Source: an uncultured Cytophagales bacterium (GTDB taxonomy: Bacteria; Bacteroidota; Bacteroidia; Cytophagales; Thermonemataceae). Taken from it: a DNA stretch of 64,000 nt. The stretch lies in contig CALLAC010000005.1 of assembly GCA_938002655.1 (NCBI GenBank), positions 1 through 64,000 of the forward strand. The letters run 5' to 3'. Positions within the stretch are counted from its first letter, which is position 1, and each line of letters begins with the position of its first letter. This document shows, piece by piece, positions 52,447-63,154 of the stretch. The position numbers and the translations under genes were made by a program. The notes under the pieces are model-generated. The model did not search any database. It was given only the letters and a program-made list of their open reading frames with translations, and had not been told where the DNA came from.

Positions 52447-52821
52447 ATGAGAATTGCTGGTGTAGATATTCCCAACAATAAGCGTGGAGAAATCGCTCTC
52501 ACGTACATCTATGGAATTGGTCGTAGCTCAGCCCAAAAAATTCTTTCCAAAGCGGGTATCTCTTGGGATAAGAAAGTGGCTGAATGGTCCGATGATGAAG
52601 CGGTAAAAGTTCGAAATATTATCAACGACGAATACACCATCGAAGGGCAACTTCGTTCACAAGTGCAATTGAGCATCAAGCGTTTGATGGATATTGGTTG
52701 CTATCGTGGTATTCGCCACCGCAAAGGCTTGCCTGTGAGAGGGCAGAGTACCAAAAATAACTCTCGTACCCGTAAAGGCAAACGTAAGACCGTGGCTAAC
52801 AAGAAAAAAGCTACTAAATAG
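52447..52821 (+). CDS. rpsM: 30S ribosomal protein S13
   Basis: [33 protein letters not shown]...[25 protein letters not shown]. Confidence 0.97.
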   Translation: MRIAGVDIPNNKRGEIALTYIYGIGRSSAQKILSKAGISWDKKVAEWSDDEAVKVRNIINDEYTIEGQLRSQVQLSIKRLMDIGCYRGIRHRKGLPVRGQSTKNNSRTRKGKRKTVANKKKATK

Positions 52822-52847
52822 TAGGGAAAGTTTTAACTTCTGAAATT

Positions 52848-53246
52848 ATGGCAGCGAAAGATAACAAAAAAGAAAAAGTAAAAAAGCGTTTGGTACAAGT
52901 AGACCCCGTGGGGCAAGTACATATCAAAGCGTCTTTCAACAATATCATCATCACCATTACCAACAACAACGGACAAGTAATCGCTTGGTCTTCGGCAGGT
53001 AAAATGGGCTTTAGAGGCTCAAAAAAGAATACCCCTTATGCCGCTCAAGTAACTGCTTCGGATTGTGCTAAAAGGGCTTTCGATTTAGGACTTCGTAAAG
53101 CAGATGTATTTGTGAAAGGACCTGGTTCGGGCAGGGAATCTGCTATCAGAACTGTACAGGCTACAGGTATAGAGGTAATGACTATCCAGGATGTTACCCC
53201 CTTGCCTCACAATGGCTGTCGTCCTCCTAAAAGAAGACGTGTCTAA
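52848..53246 (+). CDS. rpsK: 30S ribosomal protein S11
   Basis: [46 protein letters not shown]...[18 protein letters not shown]. Confidence 0.97.
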   Translation: MAAKDNKKEKVKKRLVQVDPVGQVHIKASFNNIIITITNNNGQVIAWSSAGKMGFRGSKKNTPYAAQVTASDCAKRAFDLGLRKADVFVKGPGSGRESAIRTVQATGIEVMTIQDVTPLPHNGCRPPKRRRV

Positions 53247-53353
53247 TGAAAAATTTTTGAGAATTATGGATTGTAAGAAACCAATCAGTTTTATTCGAGT
53301 GGTAGGCTTGCAAGACTAATTCTATAAGTTTCACTTTCTAACTCTTTACAAAA

Positions 53354-53956
53354 ATGGCAAGATACACTGGTCCGAAAGCAAAAATAGGACGTAGGTTCGG
53401 AGAAGCTATCCTAGGAGCCAATAAATATGTGCAAAAGAAAAACTATGCTCCAGGTATACACGGCAGAGGCAAGAAAAGAAAGCAATCAGAATATGCTGTT
53501 CAGCTTGCCGCAAAACAAAAAGTAAAATACATCTATGGTGTATTGGAAAGGCAATTTGCAAGAATTTTCCATAAAGCAAGTATCAAAGAAGGTATCACGG
53601 GCGAAAACTTACTCAAACTCCTAGAAGCACGTCTGGATAACACGGTATATCGTTTGGGAATTGCTCCTTCACGCAGAGCCGCTCGTCAGTTAGTTTCTCA
53701 TAAGCATATTACCGTAAATGGTGAAATTGTGAATATACCCTCTTATCAGTTACGTCCAGGCGATATAGTAGGAGTACGTGAAAAATCTAAATCTTTGGAG
53801 GTGATTGTAAATAGCTTAGCAAGACGCTCAAACCGATTTAACTGGTTGGAGTGGGATAGCAAGCTTATGCAAGGTAAATTTGTTTCTTACCCTGAAAGAG
53901 AGCAAATTCCTGAAAATATCCAAGAGCAACTCATTGTAGAATTGTACTCTAAATAA
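53354..53956 (+). CDS. rpsD: 30S ribosomal protein S4
   Basis: [21 protein letters not shown]...[34 protein letters not shown]. Confidence 0.97.
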   Translation: MARYTGPKAKIGRRFGEAILGANKYVQKKNYAPGIHGRGKKRKQSEYAVQLAAKQKVKYIYGVLERQFARIFHKASIKEGITGENLLKLLEARLDNTVYRLGIAPSRRAARQLVSHKHITVNGEIVNIPSYQLRPGDIVGVREKSKSLEVIVNSLARRSNRFNWLEWDSKLMQGKFVSYPEREQIPENIQEQLIVELYSK

Positions 53957-54026
53957 TCATAATTTTGAAGATTTGCCTGACCCAAACCTTCAAAATGCAA
54001 TACAGAACTTTCAAAATCGTAAAGAT

Positions 54027-55016
54027 ATGTCTATTTTAGCGTTTCAAATGCCCAGCAAAGTAGTGATGGAAAAAGCCGATGATTTTCACGGCTTGTTTGA
54101 GTTCAAGCCTCTTGAAAGAGGTTATGGAGTAACTATTGGGAATGCTTTGCGTAGAGTATTACGCTCTTCTTTGGAGGGCTATGCCGTTACAGCTTTTAGA
54201 ATTCAAGGCGTTCTACACGAATTTTCTACTATTCCTGGCGTAGTGCAAGATGTTACAGAAATTGTTCTCAATCTGAAAAAAGTTCGGTTTAAAAAAATTG
54301 CTGATATCGTTGAAAACAAAATAAACATACAAATCAAAAATAAAGATGTACTTACTGCTGGGGATATTGCCAAATTCTGCACTTCCTATCAGATTACCAA
54401 CCCTGATTTGGTGATCTGTGAAATGGATAAGTCTGTGGTGCTAGATATGGAGCTAATCGTAGAAAAAGGTCGTGGCTATGTACCCGCAGAAGAGCATAAA
54501 CTTCCTGACCAAACGCTAAATTTTATAGCTGTCGATGCTATCTTTACGCCTATCAAAAATGTACGATATGCAGTAGAAAATACAAGGGTAGAGCAAAAAA
54601 TTGATTATGAAAAGTTGATTATCGAAATAGAAACCGATGGTACCATTCATCCCGAAGAGGCTCTAAAAAATGCCGCTCGTATTCTTATACAGCACTTCAT
54701 GCTATTCTCTGACCAAACTATGACCTTTGATGTAGTACAGAAAGAAGAGACCGTTACCGTTGATGAGGAAGTGTTGCGTATGAGAAAACTGCTCAAAACC
54801 CCGCTGGCTGACCTTGACCTTTCGGTGCGTGCTTACAACTGCCTCAAATCTGCTGATATTAAGACACTTGGAGATCTTGTGCAGTTAGAAATCGCCGATA
54901 TGATGAAATTTAGAAATTTTGGTAGAAAATCTCTGACTGAATTGGAGCAACTCGTAGCCGAAAAAGGATTGCATTTTGGAATGGATGTTAGCAAATATAA
55001 ACTTGACGAAGAATAA
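54027..55016 (+). CDS. rpoA: DNA-directed RNA polymerase subunit alpha
   Basis: [69 protein letters not shown]; start chosen at MSILAF (54027). Confidence 0.95.
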   Translation: MSILAFQMPSKVVMEKADDFHGLFEFKPLERGYGVTIGNALRRVLRSSLEGYAVTAFRIQGVLHEFSTIPGVVQDVTEIVLNLKKVRFKKIADIVENKINIQIKNKDVLTAGDIAKFCTSYQITNPDLVICEMDKSVVLDMELIVEKGRGYVPAEEHKLPDQTLNFIAVDAIFTPIKNVRYAVENTRVEQKIDYEKLIIEIETDGTIHPEEALKNAARILIQHFMLFSDQTMTFDVVQKEETVTVDEEVLRMRKLLKTPLADLDLSVRAYNCLKSADIKTLGDLVQLEIADMMKFRNFGRKSLTELEQLVAEKGLHFGMDVSKYKLDEE

Positions 55017-55060
55017 TGGTTGGATTGGAAGCTTCTGCTTCTTAAAACATTTTAATTTTT

Positions 55061-55588
55061 ATGAGACACGGAGACAAAGTAAAAAACCTAAATAGAACTG
55101 CCTCACACCGTAGAGCAATGCTGGCGAACATGGCAAGTTCCCTGATTTTGGAAAAGCGTATTACTACTACACTTGCTAAAGCGAAAGCCTTGCGAGTATA
55201 TGTAGAGCCGCTGATTACCCGAGCCAAAGAAAGCAACAATACTACTACACTTCGAGCAATGCATAATCGTAGAACCGTATTTGCTTATTTGCAGAATAAA
55301 GAAGCTATCAAAGAACTTTTTTCAGAAGTTTCTGCAAAAGTAGGTAATCGTAATGGTGGTTATACACGTATTATTAAATTGGGTACCCGTTTGGGCGATG
55401 GCTCTGAAACTGCAATTATAGAACTGGTTGACTTTAACGAAACATTCCAAAAACAAGCCAAAACCGAGAAAAAATCACGTCGTAGTAGAAGAGGGGGAAA
55501 GAAAAACAAAACTGAAGCAACTCATACATTTGCTGATAATACAGAAACACCTTCTACTAACGAAGAAAATGATACAACTCAATCCTAA
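55061..55588 (+). CDS. rplQ: 50S ribosomal protein L17 with charged C-terminal extension
   Basis: [45 protein letters not shown]... Confidence 0.97.
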   Translation: MRHGDKVKNLNRTASHRRAMLANMASSLILEKRITTTLAKAKALRVYVEPLITRAKESNNTTTLRAMHNRRTVFAYLQNKEAIKELFSEVSAKVGNRNGGYTRIIKLGTRLGDGSETAIIELVDFNETFQKQAKTEKKSRRSRRGGKKNKTEATHTFADNTETPSTNEENDTTQS

Positions 55589-55610
55589 AAGCAGTCTGTC
55601 TTTGATTTCT

Positions 55611-55643
55611 AACCTACAAGTTGGCAAAAACTTGTAGGTTTTT
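55611..55643 (+). terminator. Ribosomal operon terminator AACCTACAAGTT-GGCAAA-AACTTGTAGGTTTTT
   Basis: 12-bp perfect stem followed by Ts. Confidence 0.9.
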
Positions 55644-55944
55644 ACTTGCCTATTTACTCTACAAGACAGATTCTCGTCTATGAAAAAAATTTAACTTGAA
55701 ATGCAAGTTTAAAATATCGATAGAGCGTTTTTTGTAAAAAGACTTAAAGTAAAAAACGATTAAATGTGAGTTGCACTTTTCACATATTTAATTATAAGCC
55801 TTTCAAAGTTAATAAAAAGTCTAATGTTTTTTAGCTAAATCTGCCTGCAAATCAATGAAACCGAAGAAAGGATAAATGCTTTTCTAATCAGATCTCTTTA
55901 ATTTAATACCAAACAAGAAACAAAGACACAGGCGGTATCAGCAG

Positions 55945-56115
55945 ATGAAAGTCTTATTTTTAAGAAAAAAGAAAGACCTACTACCAAAGCTAGAAAACAC
56001 AAAACCTGCAATTGGTGCTTGGGAATTACCGCCTACAAGTTTTCTAAAACCAAAATCAGGTATCAAAGAGCTTCGATTATCTATAAATATTACACTTTTT
56101 CAAGATATTGCTTGA
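55945..56115 (+). CDS. Candidate small ORF, 56 aa, unknown
   Basis: MKVLFLRKKKDLLPKLENTKPAIGAWELPPTSFLKPKSGIKELRLSINITLFQDIA*; only ORF in a 585-nt intergenic gap. Confidence 0.25.
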   Translation: MKVLFLRKKKDLLPKLENTKPAIGAWELPPTSFLKPKSGIKELRLSINITLFQDIA

Positions 56116-56171
56116 TTAACTCATGTTGAAGTAAGAATTTTGTCATAAACTCGTATCGTAGTTTCTAAAAT

Positions 56172-56202
56172 TTTGTAAGCTGATTTTTATTGATTATCTT
56201 TG
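56172..56202 (+). promoter_or_regulatory. Bacteroidota-type promoter TTTG-N19-TATCTTTG
   Basis: TTTG ends at 56175, TATCTTTG 56195-56202, exactly 19-nt spacer, 27 nt before the ORF start. Confidence 0.75.
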
Positions 56203-56228
56203 TAAAAATGCAAACCTAAATAAAGTAT

Positions 56229-56852
56229 ATGAAGTATGCCTTTGTAATAATTAGCATAGCTTTTTGCTTGACGAAGAGTGGCTTACAGGCTCAAATTTTA
56301 GCAGAAGGCAGGATACTGCAAGGGCGAGTAATGGATAAAGAAGGTAATTTGTATTCGGGAAAGCTCAAATACGATACCGAAAAACAAACCGTAATGATAG
56401 AAACTGGGGGAGTAACTAAAACGTTTAGTGCAAGGCAAGTAGATTATTTTGAATTTTTTGATGAAAGAGTACGAGTGGGTAGGCGTTTTGTAGCTTTACC
56501 TTATCAGAAAAATCCGAATATCAATTACGAAACTGTGCAATTTTTTGAACTGGTGTACGAAGGGAAAAAAGCTACATTATTATCAACAGAGTATTTAGAA
56601 ACGCGTGTCAATCCGCAACCAGGTTGGGGTTGGTATGGAATGGGACCTACCACTTTCTCGTATCGGATAGTCAGCGAATTTTATGCCCTAAAACCTAATG
56701 GTAAAATAGTAAAATTAAAAACGAATAAGAAAAAGCATTTTTTCCAACAAATGCAAGAGCCTCGTCTTGTAGAGTTCATCAAGAAAAATCGCTTAAATTT
56801 ACGGCAACGTGCTGATATGATTCGTATTTTTGAGTTCTACAACAATTTGTAA
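56229..56852 (+). CDS. Hypothetical secreted protein
   Basis: Signal peptide MKYAFVIISIAFCLTKSGLQAQ; complete ORF. Confidence 0.75.
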   Translation: MKYAFVIISIAFCLTKSGLQAQILAEGRILQGRVMDKEGNLYSGKLKYDTEKQTVMIETGGVTKTFSARQVDYFEFFDERVRVGRRFVALPYQKNPNINYETVQFFELVYEGKKATLLSTEYLETRVNPQPGWGWYGMGPTTFSYRIVSEFYALKPNGKIVKLKTNKKKHFFQQMQEPRLVEFIKKNRLNLRQRADMIRIFEFYNNL

Positions 56853-56855
56853 GTT

Positions 56856-58841
56856 ATGGCAGAAATAACCGTTTCACGTAAAAAACATAGTTTGCTCAAG
56901 CGTATTCTATACTATTTTCGTATAGATTTTACTACTATTCAGGGAAGGCTAACGGGAGGCTTTCTTTCTATGGCACTTATTTCTTTTATTCTAATTCAAG
57001 GAGCAAACTATCAGTGGGGGTTGATGCTTGAAAATCGGAATTTTGTTTTGGAACGTATTGTTCCTATTAAATTTTTTACATCTGCTCTCAATAATAAAGT
57101 ACAAGAAAGTATTGTTGCAATTGAGAAGGCATTTGTGTTCAATGATGAACAGTTTCTCAAAGAATATGAAAATATATGGCTCAATGGTGTAAGAGCTAAC
57201 CGAGATTCTTTGGAAAAATACGTAAGAAAACTTAAAAATAATACGCTATCGGTGCTTTTCTCTAAAATCGACAATCAACTTGCCAATCTGAAAGCAGAAC
57301 TCAATCAGCTCAAAAGTGTGTATATTCGGCGTAAGCAGATTGTAGGGATAGATAATGTAAACCAACTTTTACAAAAATCTTTACAAACAGATGTTGGGTT
57401 GCTTGTAGCGGATATACGAAAAACTGCCACCGAAATTATCAACCAGCAAGATAATATAGAAATAGAATATGATGAAAAATACCGAAATTTGGTATATTGG
57501 CGAGATTGGATTGTAGCAGGAGAGTTTGTAGTAGCAGTAGCAGTAGCGGCATTTATTGGCTCTTTGCTCATTTTACTTATTCTCAGACGCATTCGTAGTA
57601 TGCGTGATAGCCTGCGTATTCTTACCAAAGGCGATATTCCTCCTCCCATTCCCGAAGCCAAAGATGAACTAAACTCTATGGTGCAAGCAGTAAATGAACT
57701 CGCTCAAAACCTACAAGTAATTAAAACCTTTGCCACCGAAGTGGGGCAAGGTCGTTTTGATTCGGAGGTAGCCGTTTTTGGTGGAAAAGGGGAACTGGGA
57801 ACTTCGCTTGCCGAAATGCGTAATAGTTTGAAAGCCGTATATGAGCAAGAGCAGCTGCGGGCTTGGGCAACAGCGGGGCTTGCCAAATTTTCTGAAATAT
57901 TACGACGAAATACTGATAACTTAGAACAGCTTTGTACCGAAGTAATCTCTGAAACGGTGCGTTATTTGGGCATCAATCAAGGAGGAATTTTTGTATTAAA
58001 CAAAAATGAAAAAGAACCTTTCCTAGAACTGAAAGGAATGTATGCTTTTGATAAAAAGAAAAGTATGCAAAAGCAAATTCGCTTGGGCGAGGGGCTTTTG
58101 GGGCAAGCCTTTCTGGAAGGTGGTGTAGTGCATATCAAACAAGTTCCTCCTGATTATGCTATGATAAAATCTGGTTTAGGTAATTTACAGCCCAAAAGTA
58201 TCTTGATAGTACCTTTGGAATACAATAACGAAGTGATTGGTTGTTTTGAGCTAGGAAGTTTTACTGAATTCGAACAGTATCAGATTGATTTTGTAAAAAA
58301 TATTGCAGAAGTAACAGCTTCCACGATTATTTCTGTATTTGCCAACGACTCCACTCGCCGTTTACTTTCAGAAATGAAATTAAAGACTGATGCAATCCGT
58401 GAACAAGAGGAATATTTGCGTCAGAATACACAAGAGTTGATTCGTTCGCAAGAAGAACTAGAAAAAAATCTCTTGCAGAGTGAAAGAGAAATAGCTAAAC
58501 TTCGGCTGATTTTAGATAGTGTAAGCGATGCCATTTTGGTATATTCGGAGAAAGGTATTATTCAATTTGCCAATCGGCAGGCAGAAAGTATGTTTGGCTA
58601 TGAATCAGGAGAGTTGCAAGAAGTAAGTATAAGAAATCTGCTGGATATACTGCCTGATGAAATAAGAAACGATTTTGCGGCTACTCGTACCCGTAGAATA
58701 GAGAGTGGAGTAGTCGCTGATGTGAGAAAAGTTAAAGCAGTAACCAAAAGCGGTTTTCGCTTTGATGTACAAATGCAGGTGAAAAACTTTGAATCAGGGC
58801 AAGATAGGTTGCTTGTAGCGACTATTCAAAGTCTTTCATAG
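56856..58841 (+). CDS. Membrane-bound HAMP-GAF-PAS sensor protein lacking a recognisable output domain
   Basis: TM1 ... TM2 (FVVAVAVAAFIGSLLILLILRR), HAMP, GAF (LCTEVISETVRYLGINQGGIFVL...), PAS (LILDSVSDAILVYSEKGIIQFANRQAESMFGYESGEL). Confidence 0.8.
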   Translation: MAEITVSRKKHSLLKRILYYFRIDFTTIQGRLTGGFLSMALISFILIQGANYQWGLMLENRNFVLERIVPIKFFTSALNNKVQESIVAIEKAFVFNDEQFLKEYENIWLNGVRANRDSLEKYVRKLKNNTLSVLFSKIDNQLANLKAELNQLKSVYIRRKQIVGIDNVNQLLQKSLQTDVGLLVADIRKTATEIINQQDNIEIEYDEKYRNLVYWRDWIVAGEFVVAVAVAAFIGSLLILLILRRIRSMRDSLRILTKGDIPPPIPEAKDELNSMVQAVNELAQNLQVIKTFATEVGQGRFDSEVAVFGGKGELGTSLAEMRNSLKAVYEQEQLRAWATAGLAKFSEILRRNTDNLEQLCTEVISETVRYLGINQGGIFVLNKNEKEPFLELKGMYAFDKKKSMQKQIRLGEGLLGQAFLEGGVVHIKQVPPDYAMIKSGLGNLQPKSILIVPLEYNNEVIGCFELGSFTEFEQYQIDFVKNIAEVTASTIISVFANDSTRRLLSEMKLKTDAIREQEEYLRQNTQELIRSQEELEKNLLQSEREIAKLRLILDSVSDAILVYSEKGIIQFANRQAESMFGYESGELQEVSIRNLLDILPDEIRNDFAATRTRRIESGVVADVRKVKAVTKSGFRFDVQMQVKNFESGQDRLLVATIQSLS

Positions 58842-58896
58842 AAAAAGAGAGAGATGCTATCAGCTTTGAGCGATAACATCTCTGTATGGTTATTTC

Positions 58897-59301
58897 TTAT
58901 TGAGGTATTTTCAATACCATACCTACTTTGATAATATCGGGATTGCTACCGATCACATCTTTGTTGGCTTCATAGATTTTGGTGTATAAAGCACCATTTC
59001 CTAAAAATTTTTGGGCAATGCCCCAGAGTGTGTCTCCTGCTTGTACAGTGTAGGTTTTCTCTTTGGCTTGGGTTTTATGAACTTCTTCGGCAACGTTCAA
59101 GCCTGTGATTATTTTGGTCAAACCTTCTACATTTTGCAAATCGGCAAGTACAGCTTGCTTATCGGCGGCGGTTTCTACTTCACCACGAATGGTTACTTCG
59201 GTGCCATTCACGATTACCTCCAAATCGCGAACTCTGCCTCTTACTGCCTCTTCTACTTTGGCTTTGAGAGCTTTTTCAGCCATTTTCTTTAAATCAAACA
59301 T
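58897..59301 (-). CDS. BON + LysM domain protein (Kbp/YgaU-like)
   Basis: BON-like RVRDLEVIVNGTEVTIRGEVETAADKQAVLADLQNVEGL and LysM KTYTVQAGDTLWGIAQKFLGNGALYTKIYEANKDVI. Confidence 0.9.
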   Translation of the reverse strand: MFDLKKMAEKALKAKVEEAVRGRVRDLEVIVNGTEVTIRGEVETAADKQAVLADLQNVEGLTKIITGLNVAEEVHKTQAKEKTYTVQAGDTLWGIAQKFLGNGALYTKIYEANKDVIGSNPDIIKVGMVLKIPQ

Positions 59302-59416
59302 ACATGTGGGGAGTTAGATTATTTTCGTGAAGTTAGGCATAATTTTTTTTTCAAACAACTTCTTACAAGTCTATTTTTGCCCAAACAGCAAAATTTCTCG
59401 GTAAAATTTCAATTTT

Positions 59417-60616
59417 TTAAGTTGAACGATAAACACGCTCAACAGCTTCTAAAATGAGTTGGCAGGCAGTCTTGATTTCGTCTTCCGAAATTGTGAGAGG
59501 TGGGGCAATACGCATAGCGTTATCACAAAATAAAAACCAATCTGTAATGATGCCTAAGTCAAGGGCTTTATCAATAATTTTTTTTAGCAAAGCAAAATTT
59601 TCAAATTCTACCGCCATAAGCAAACCCTTGTGACGAATTTGGCGTATGAGTGGGTGTTTGAGTTTTTGTAAGAAAATTTGGGCTTTTGTTTCGGCTTGCT
59701 CGGCTAGTTTTTCCTTTAAAATTATTTCCAGGGTAGCTTTTGCGGCCGCAGTGCTTACAGGGTGTCCGCCAAAAGTGGTAATATGTCCCAAAACAGGTTT
59801 TTCGGTAAAGGTTTGCATTATGCTCCGATTAGCAATAAATGCCCCGATAGGCATACCACCTCCCATTCCTTTGGCAAGTATCAAAATATCAGGTACTATG
59901 CCAAAGTGTTCAAAAGCCCATAATTTGCCCGTTCTGCCGAAACCTGCTTGAATTTCATCTAAAATAAGCAAAGTTTCTTTTTCTTTACAACGTTTGGCAA
60001 GTTGTTCAAAATAATTGGAGCAAGCTACTTTTACACCTGCTTCGCCTTGTATAGTTTCAATGATAACGCAAGCGGTTTTTTCTGTAATCTGCTCCAAATC
60101 TGAATAACTGCCATAATGTATATGCTTTACCATAGGAAGTAAAGGACGATACGCCCTTTTGAAGTATTCGTTGCCTCCTACCGAAAGAGCCCCTTGGGTA
60201 GAGCCGTGGTAAGCATTGTAACAGCTAATAATTTCCGTTCTGCCTGTAAAGCGTTTGGCAAGTTTCAAAGCACCTTCTACGGCTTCGCTTCCTGAATTGG
60301 TAAAATAAACATTATCTAAACTTGCAGGCAGATTTTCCACTAATTTTTGAGCTAAAAGCACTTGCGGACTTTGCACATATTCACCATAAACCATCAGATG
60401 CAAATACTTTTGTAGTTGAGCCTGAATAGCTTCAATTACTTTGGGGTGGCGATGCCCTACGTTGCTTACACTAATACCGGAAATAAGGTCTATGTATTTT
60501 TTACCATTGGGAGCATACAGGTAAATACCTTCGGCTCTTTCTACTTCCAAAAGCAAAGGCGAAGGCGAAGTTTGGGCAAGGAAACGTAAGAATAATTCTC
60601 GGTGAGAGGCAAACAT
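59417..60616 (-). CDS. Class III aminotransferase (acetylornithine/GABA aminotransferase family)
   Basis: YFTNSGSEAVEGALKLAKRFTGR, LLILDEIQAGFGRTGKLWAFEHFGIVPDILILAKGMGGGMPIGAF. Confidence 0.9.
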   Translation of the reverse strand: MFASHRELFLRFLAQTSPSPLLLEVERAEGIYLYAPNGKKYIDLISGISVSNVGHRHPKVIEAIQAQLQKYLHLMVYGEYVQSPQVLLAQKLVENLPASLDNVYFTNSGSEAVEGALKLAKRFTGRTEIISCYNAYHGSTQGALSVGGNEYFKRAYRPLLPMVKHIHYGSYSDLEQITEKTACVIIETIQGEAGVKVACSNYFEQLAKRCKEKETLLILDEIQAGFGRTGKLWAFEHFGIVPDILILAKGMGGGMPIGAFIANRSIMQTFTEKPVLGHITTFGGHPVSTAAAKATLEIILKEKLAEQAETKAQIFLQKLKHPLIRQIRHKGLLMAVEFENFALLKKIIDKALDLGIITDWFLFCDNAMRIAPPLTISEDEIKTACQLILEAVERVYRST

Positions 60617-61404
60617 TATTTTCCTGATAAACTTGTTTTGTCTTCAAACTTGAACTGAAAACGCTCTGATTGCTCAATAGCATCCATCACTTGTGCTAAA
60701 ATGTTTTCTATTGTATCTTCATAGTTGATAAAAAGAGGCTCTTTGAACATCACTGAAAGTGCAATACCTGTTTTTTTCAGAAAAAGCCCTTTTTTATCAA
60801 AAGCTCTACGAAAACCATTGATAACCACAGGCACAACCACAGGTTTGAACTCTTTGATAATGTGAGCAGTACCTTTTCTGCCTGGAGCGAAGGCTTTGGT
60901 AGTTCCTTGTGGAAAGGTAATTACCCAACCATCTTGCAAGGCTTGTCCTACATTTTCAATATCTTTCAAATCTACTTCTCGTTGGATGGCTTTTCCTGCC
61001 TCTCGCCAAGTGCGTTTTACTTTGATAGCTCCTACGTATGCAAACAGGCGAGGTATCAAACCTGATTTCATGGTTTCTTCGGCGGCTACAAAATAAACAT
61101 TGCTGCGAGGGCGAAGTAAATACAAAGGATTTCGATGATTTTTGGTGATTTTTGAGCCCACAGTGCAAAAAATATGAAGCATCGCAATTACATCGGCAAA
61201 ATAGGTCTGATGGTTCGAAACAAAAAGAACGCCTTTGCTAGGAAGAGTTTCCAAAATTTCACGACCTTTTACTTGGGTTTTGTTGAGCCAATTCAGACGA
61301 GGAAAAGTAAGGCTTCCAATCAATGAAATAAGTAGTTTTTTCAGCGAAATAATATGACCAAAAGCGTCTTTTTTGATAAAAGGTAGTTTTATTGCCAATT
61401 TCAT
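60616..61404 (-). CDS. Lysophospholipid (1-acyl-sn-glycerol-3-phosphate) acyltransferase family protein
   Basis: VLFVSNHQTYFADVIAM (H-x4-D variant), FPQGTTKAFAPGRKGTAHI (FPEGTRS-like). Confidence 0.85.
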   Translation of the reverse strand: MKLAIKLPFIKKDAFGHIISLKKLLISLIGSLTFPRLNWLNKTQVKGREILETLPSKGVLFVSNHQTYFADVIAMLHIFCTVGSKITKNHRNPLYLLRPRSNVYFVAAEETMKSGLIPRLFAYVGAIKVKRTWREAGKAIQREVDLKDIENVGQALQDGWVITFPQGTTKAFAPGRKGTAHIIKEFKPVVVPVVINGFRRAFDKKGLFLKKTGIALSVMFKEPLFINYEDTIENILAQVMDAIEQSERFQFKFEDKTSLSGK

Positions 61405-61444
61405 AAGCACTCTTATTTTTATCTCAAACGAAAACAGAATAAAA

Positions 61445-61470
61445 AAGGCAATCTGATAAAATTGCCTTTG
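61445..61470 (-). terminator. Hairpin AAGGCAAT...ATTGCCTT downstream of bactofilin gene
   Basis: Inverted repeat with T-run on the minus strand. Confidence 0.65.
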
Positions 61471-61500
61471 AAGTTGAGAGTATTGAAAGCCTTGTCAGAA

Positions 61501-62013
61501 CTAAATTTTCAAATCGCTGAAAACAGAGTTTACAGATACTTCCTCTTTGCTATTTTCATTTTTATGGTTCGTAGTATTTTCGGTTTTTGTATCTTTTTGC
61601 TCGCTCATCATTTTCTTGATTTGGTTAATATCTCCCATTTGGCATTTTCCGTTGAAAATAGCTCCTGCTTCTACTACCATTTTGGAAGTAATAATATCGC
61701 CGTTGATAACGGCAGTAGATTTTAATACCAAAAGTTCGGCAATTTCCAAAGAACCTTTTACCTCGCCTTCAATTTCAGCATTTTGGGCAGTGATACTGCC
61801 TTCTACCAAAGACGCATTGCCCGTAGCTACTTTGGATTTACTTTTGATATCGCCAATGAGTTTACCATCTACACGTACATTGCCGAAGGTATCGATATTT
61901 CCTTGTAATGTAGCCCCTTTGCCAATATTGGTGCTAGCATTAGAAATCTTGTCGATTTCTTGATTTTTAGGATTTTTAGAGGTATCTTTATGTGAGCTTC
62001 CAAACATTGCCAT
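61501..62013 (-). CDS. Bactofilin family polymer-forming protein
   Basis: IGKGATLQGNIDTFGNVRVDGKLIGDIKSKSKVATGNASLVEGSITAQNAEIEGEVKGSLEIAELLVLKSTAVINGDI; start at MAMFGSS. Confidence 0.93.
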   Translation of the reverse strand: MAMFGSSHKDTSKNPKNQEIDKISNASTNIGKGATLQGNIDTFGNVRVDGKLIGDIKSKSKVATGNASLVEGSITAQNAEIEGEVKGSLEIAELLVLKSTAVINGDIITSKMVVEAGAIFNGKCQMGDINQIKKMMSEQKDTKTENTTNHKNENSKEEVSVNSVFSDLKI

Positions 62014-62121
62014 AATGTAACAGTCTTTTAGTTTTGATAAAAATTTGGTTTTAGTTTGAGAGAAACGAGTGAAATTCTGAATTATTGAGTAGAACACGGC
62101 GGAAAGATACAAATTTTTTTC

Positions 62122-62985
62122 TTAAAAAGAAACAAATTTTTCAGGATTTATTGCATTTCCTTTGTACCAAAGTTCAAAATGGAGGTGAGGTCCTGAGGAG
62201 AGCCTACCTGTATTGCCTATAATAGCTATGACATCGCCGGCTTTTACAAAGTCGCCTACTTTTTTGAAAAGAGCGGCATTGTGTTTGTAAAAAGTTACCA
62301 TTTCGCCTTGATGCTGAATGGCAATCACATTGCCCGTGTCTTCTGTCCAAGAAGCAAAAATGACGGTACCATCGGCAGCGGCTTTGATAGGCTCATTAGC
62401 CTTAGCAACCAAATCAATACCAAAATGGTTGTTTTTGGCGTCAAAGCGTTCGGTGATAGTACCTTTGAGAGGAGGGAAAAATGAGATACTTTGTAACTGG
62501 CTTCTTTCTTTGTTCATTTTTGTTTCTTTGAGACTAATATTCATACTCTCATATTCTTTTCGCAAGTTCAAATCGGCTTGTGAAATATAATCTTGGATGG
62601 TATCAGTTTGTGCAATTTGGTTTTTGATAGTTCTAGAAGTATCGCTTCGTAAATCTTTGACATTTCCTTCAATCGCTTTTCTAAAATTTTGATAATAACG
62701 TTCATATTGACTTGTGACTTCAAGCAAAGAATCTACGGTATTGCTGAGAGAAAGAAGTTGTTTTTTCATTTGTAGCTCTTGTGAGCTTTGTAATATTTTG
62801 CTATTTTGACGAGGAGCAAGCCAAAAGCCCGACATAAATATCAGCACGAGTATTGGTACTACAAAAACCAAGGCTTTGGTATGGCTGTACGAAAAAGTAC
62901 GCTTTTCCTCAAAATTTTCTTCATCTCGTACTACTACTTCATAGCGATGCGAAAGCCACGCAAATAAACTTTCTTTGATTTTCAT
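62122..62985 (-). CDS. M23 family metallopeptidase
   Basis: NHFGIDLVAKANEPIKAAADGTVIFASW...GRLSSGPHLHFELWYKGNAINPEKFV. Confidence 0.93.
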   Translation of the reverse strand: MKIKESLFAWLSHRYEVVVRDEENFEEKRTFSYSHTKALVFVVPILVLIFMSGFWLAPRQNSKILQSSQELQMKKQLLSLSNTVDSLLEVTSQYERYYQNFRKAIEGNVKDLRSDTSRTIKNQIAQTDTIQDYISQADLNLRKEYESMNISLKETKMNKERSQLQSISFFPPLKGTITERFDAKNNHFGIDLVAKANEPIKAAADGTVIFASWTEDTGNVIAIQHQGEMVTFYKHNAALFKKVGDFVKAGDVIAIIGNTGRLSSGPHLHFELWYKGNAINPEKFVSF

Positions 62986-63154
62986 TGACTAAAATTTTTG
63001 CAAAAAAACAAAAAAATCGGCATTCCACAGAAGTTTTTAGTAAGATTATCAAATTTTGAGCTTTATTTGCTAATTTTGCAAACTAAAAACTCACTCAAAA
63101 AGTTAAGCAACAGAGCTAAAAACTTAAAATTTTTCAACCTTAAAACTTTCTTGT

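Noticed and set aside
53247-53353. 17-codon ORF MDCKKPISFIRVVGLQD* between rpsK and rpsD
   Set aside because: Too short and without coupling or compositional signal; not supported.
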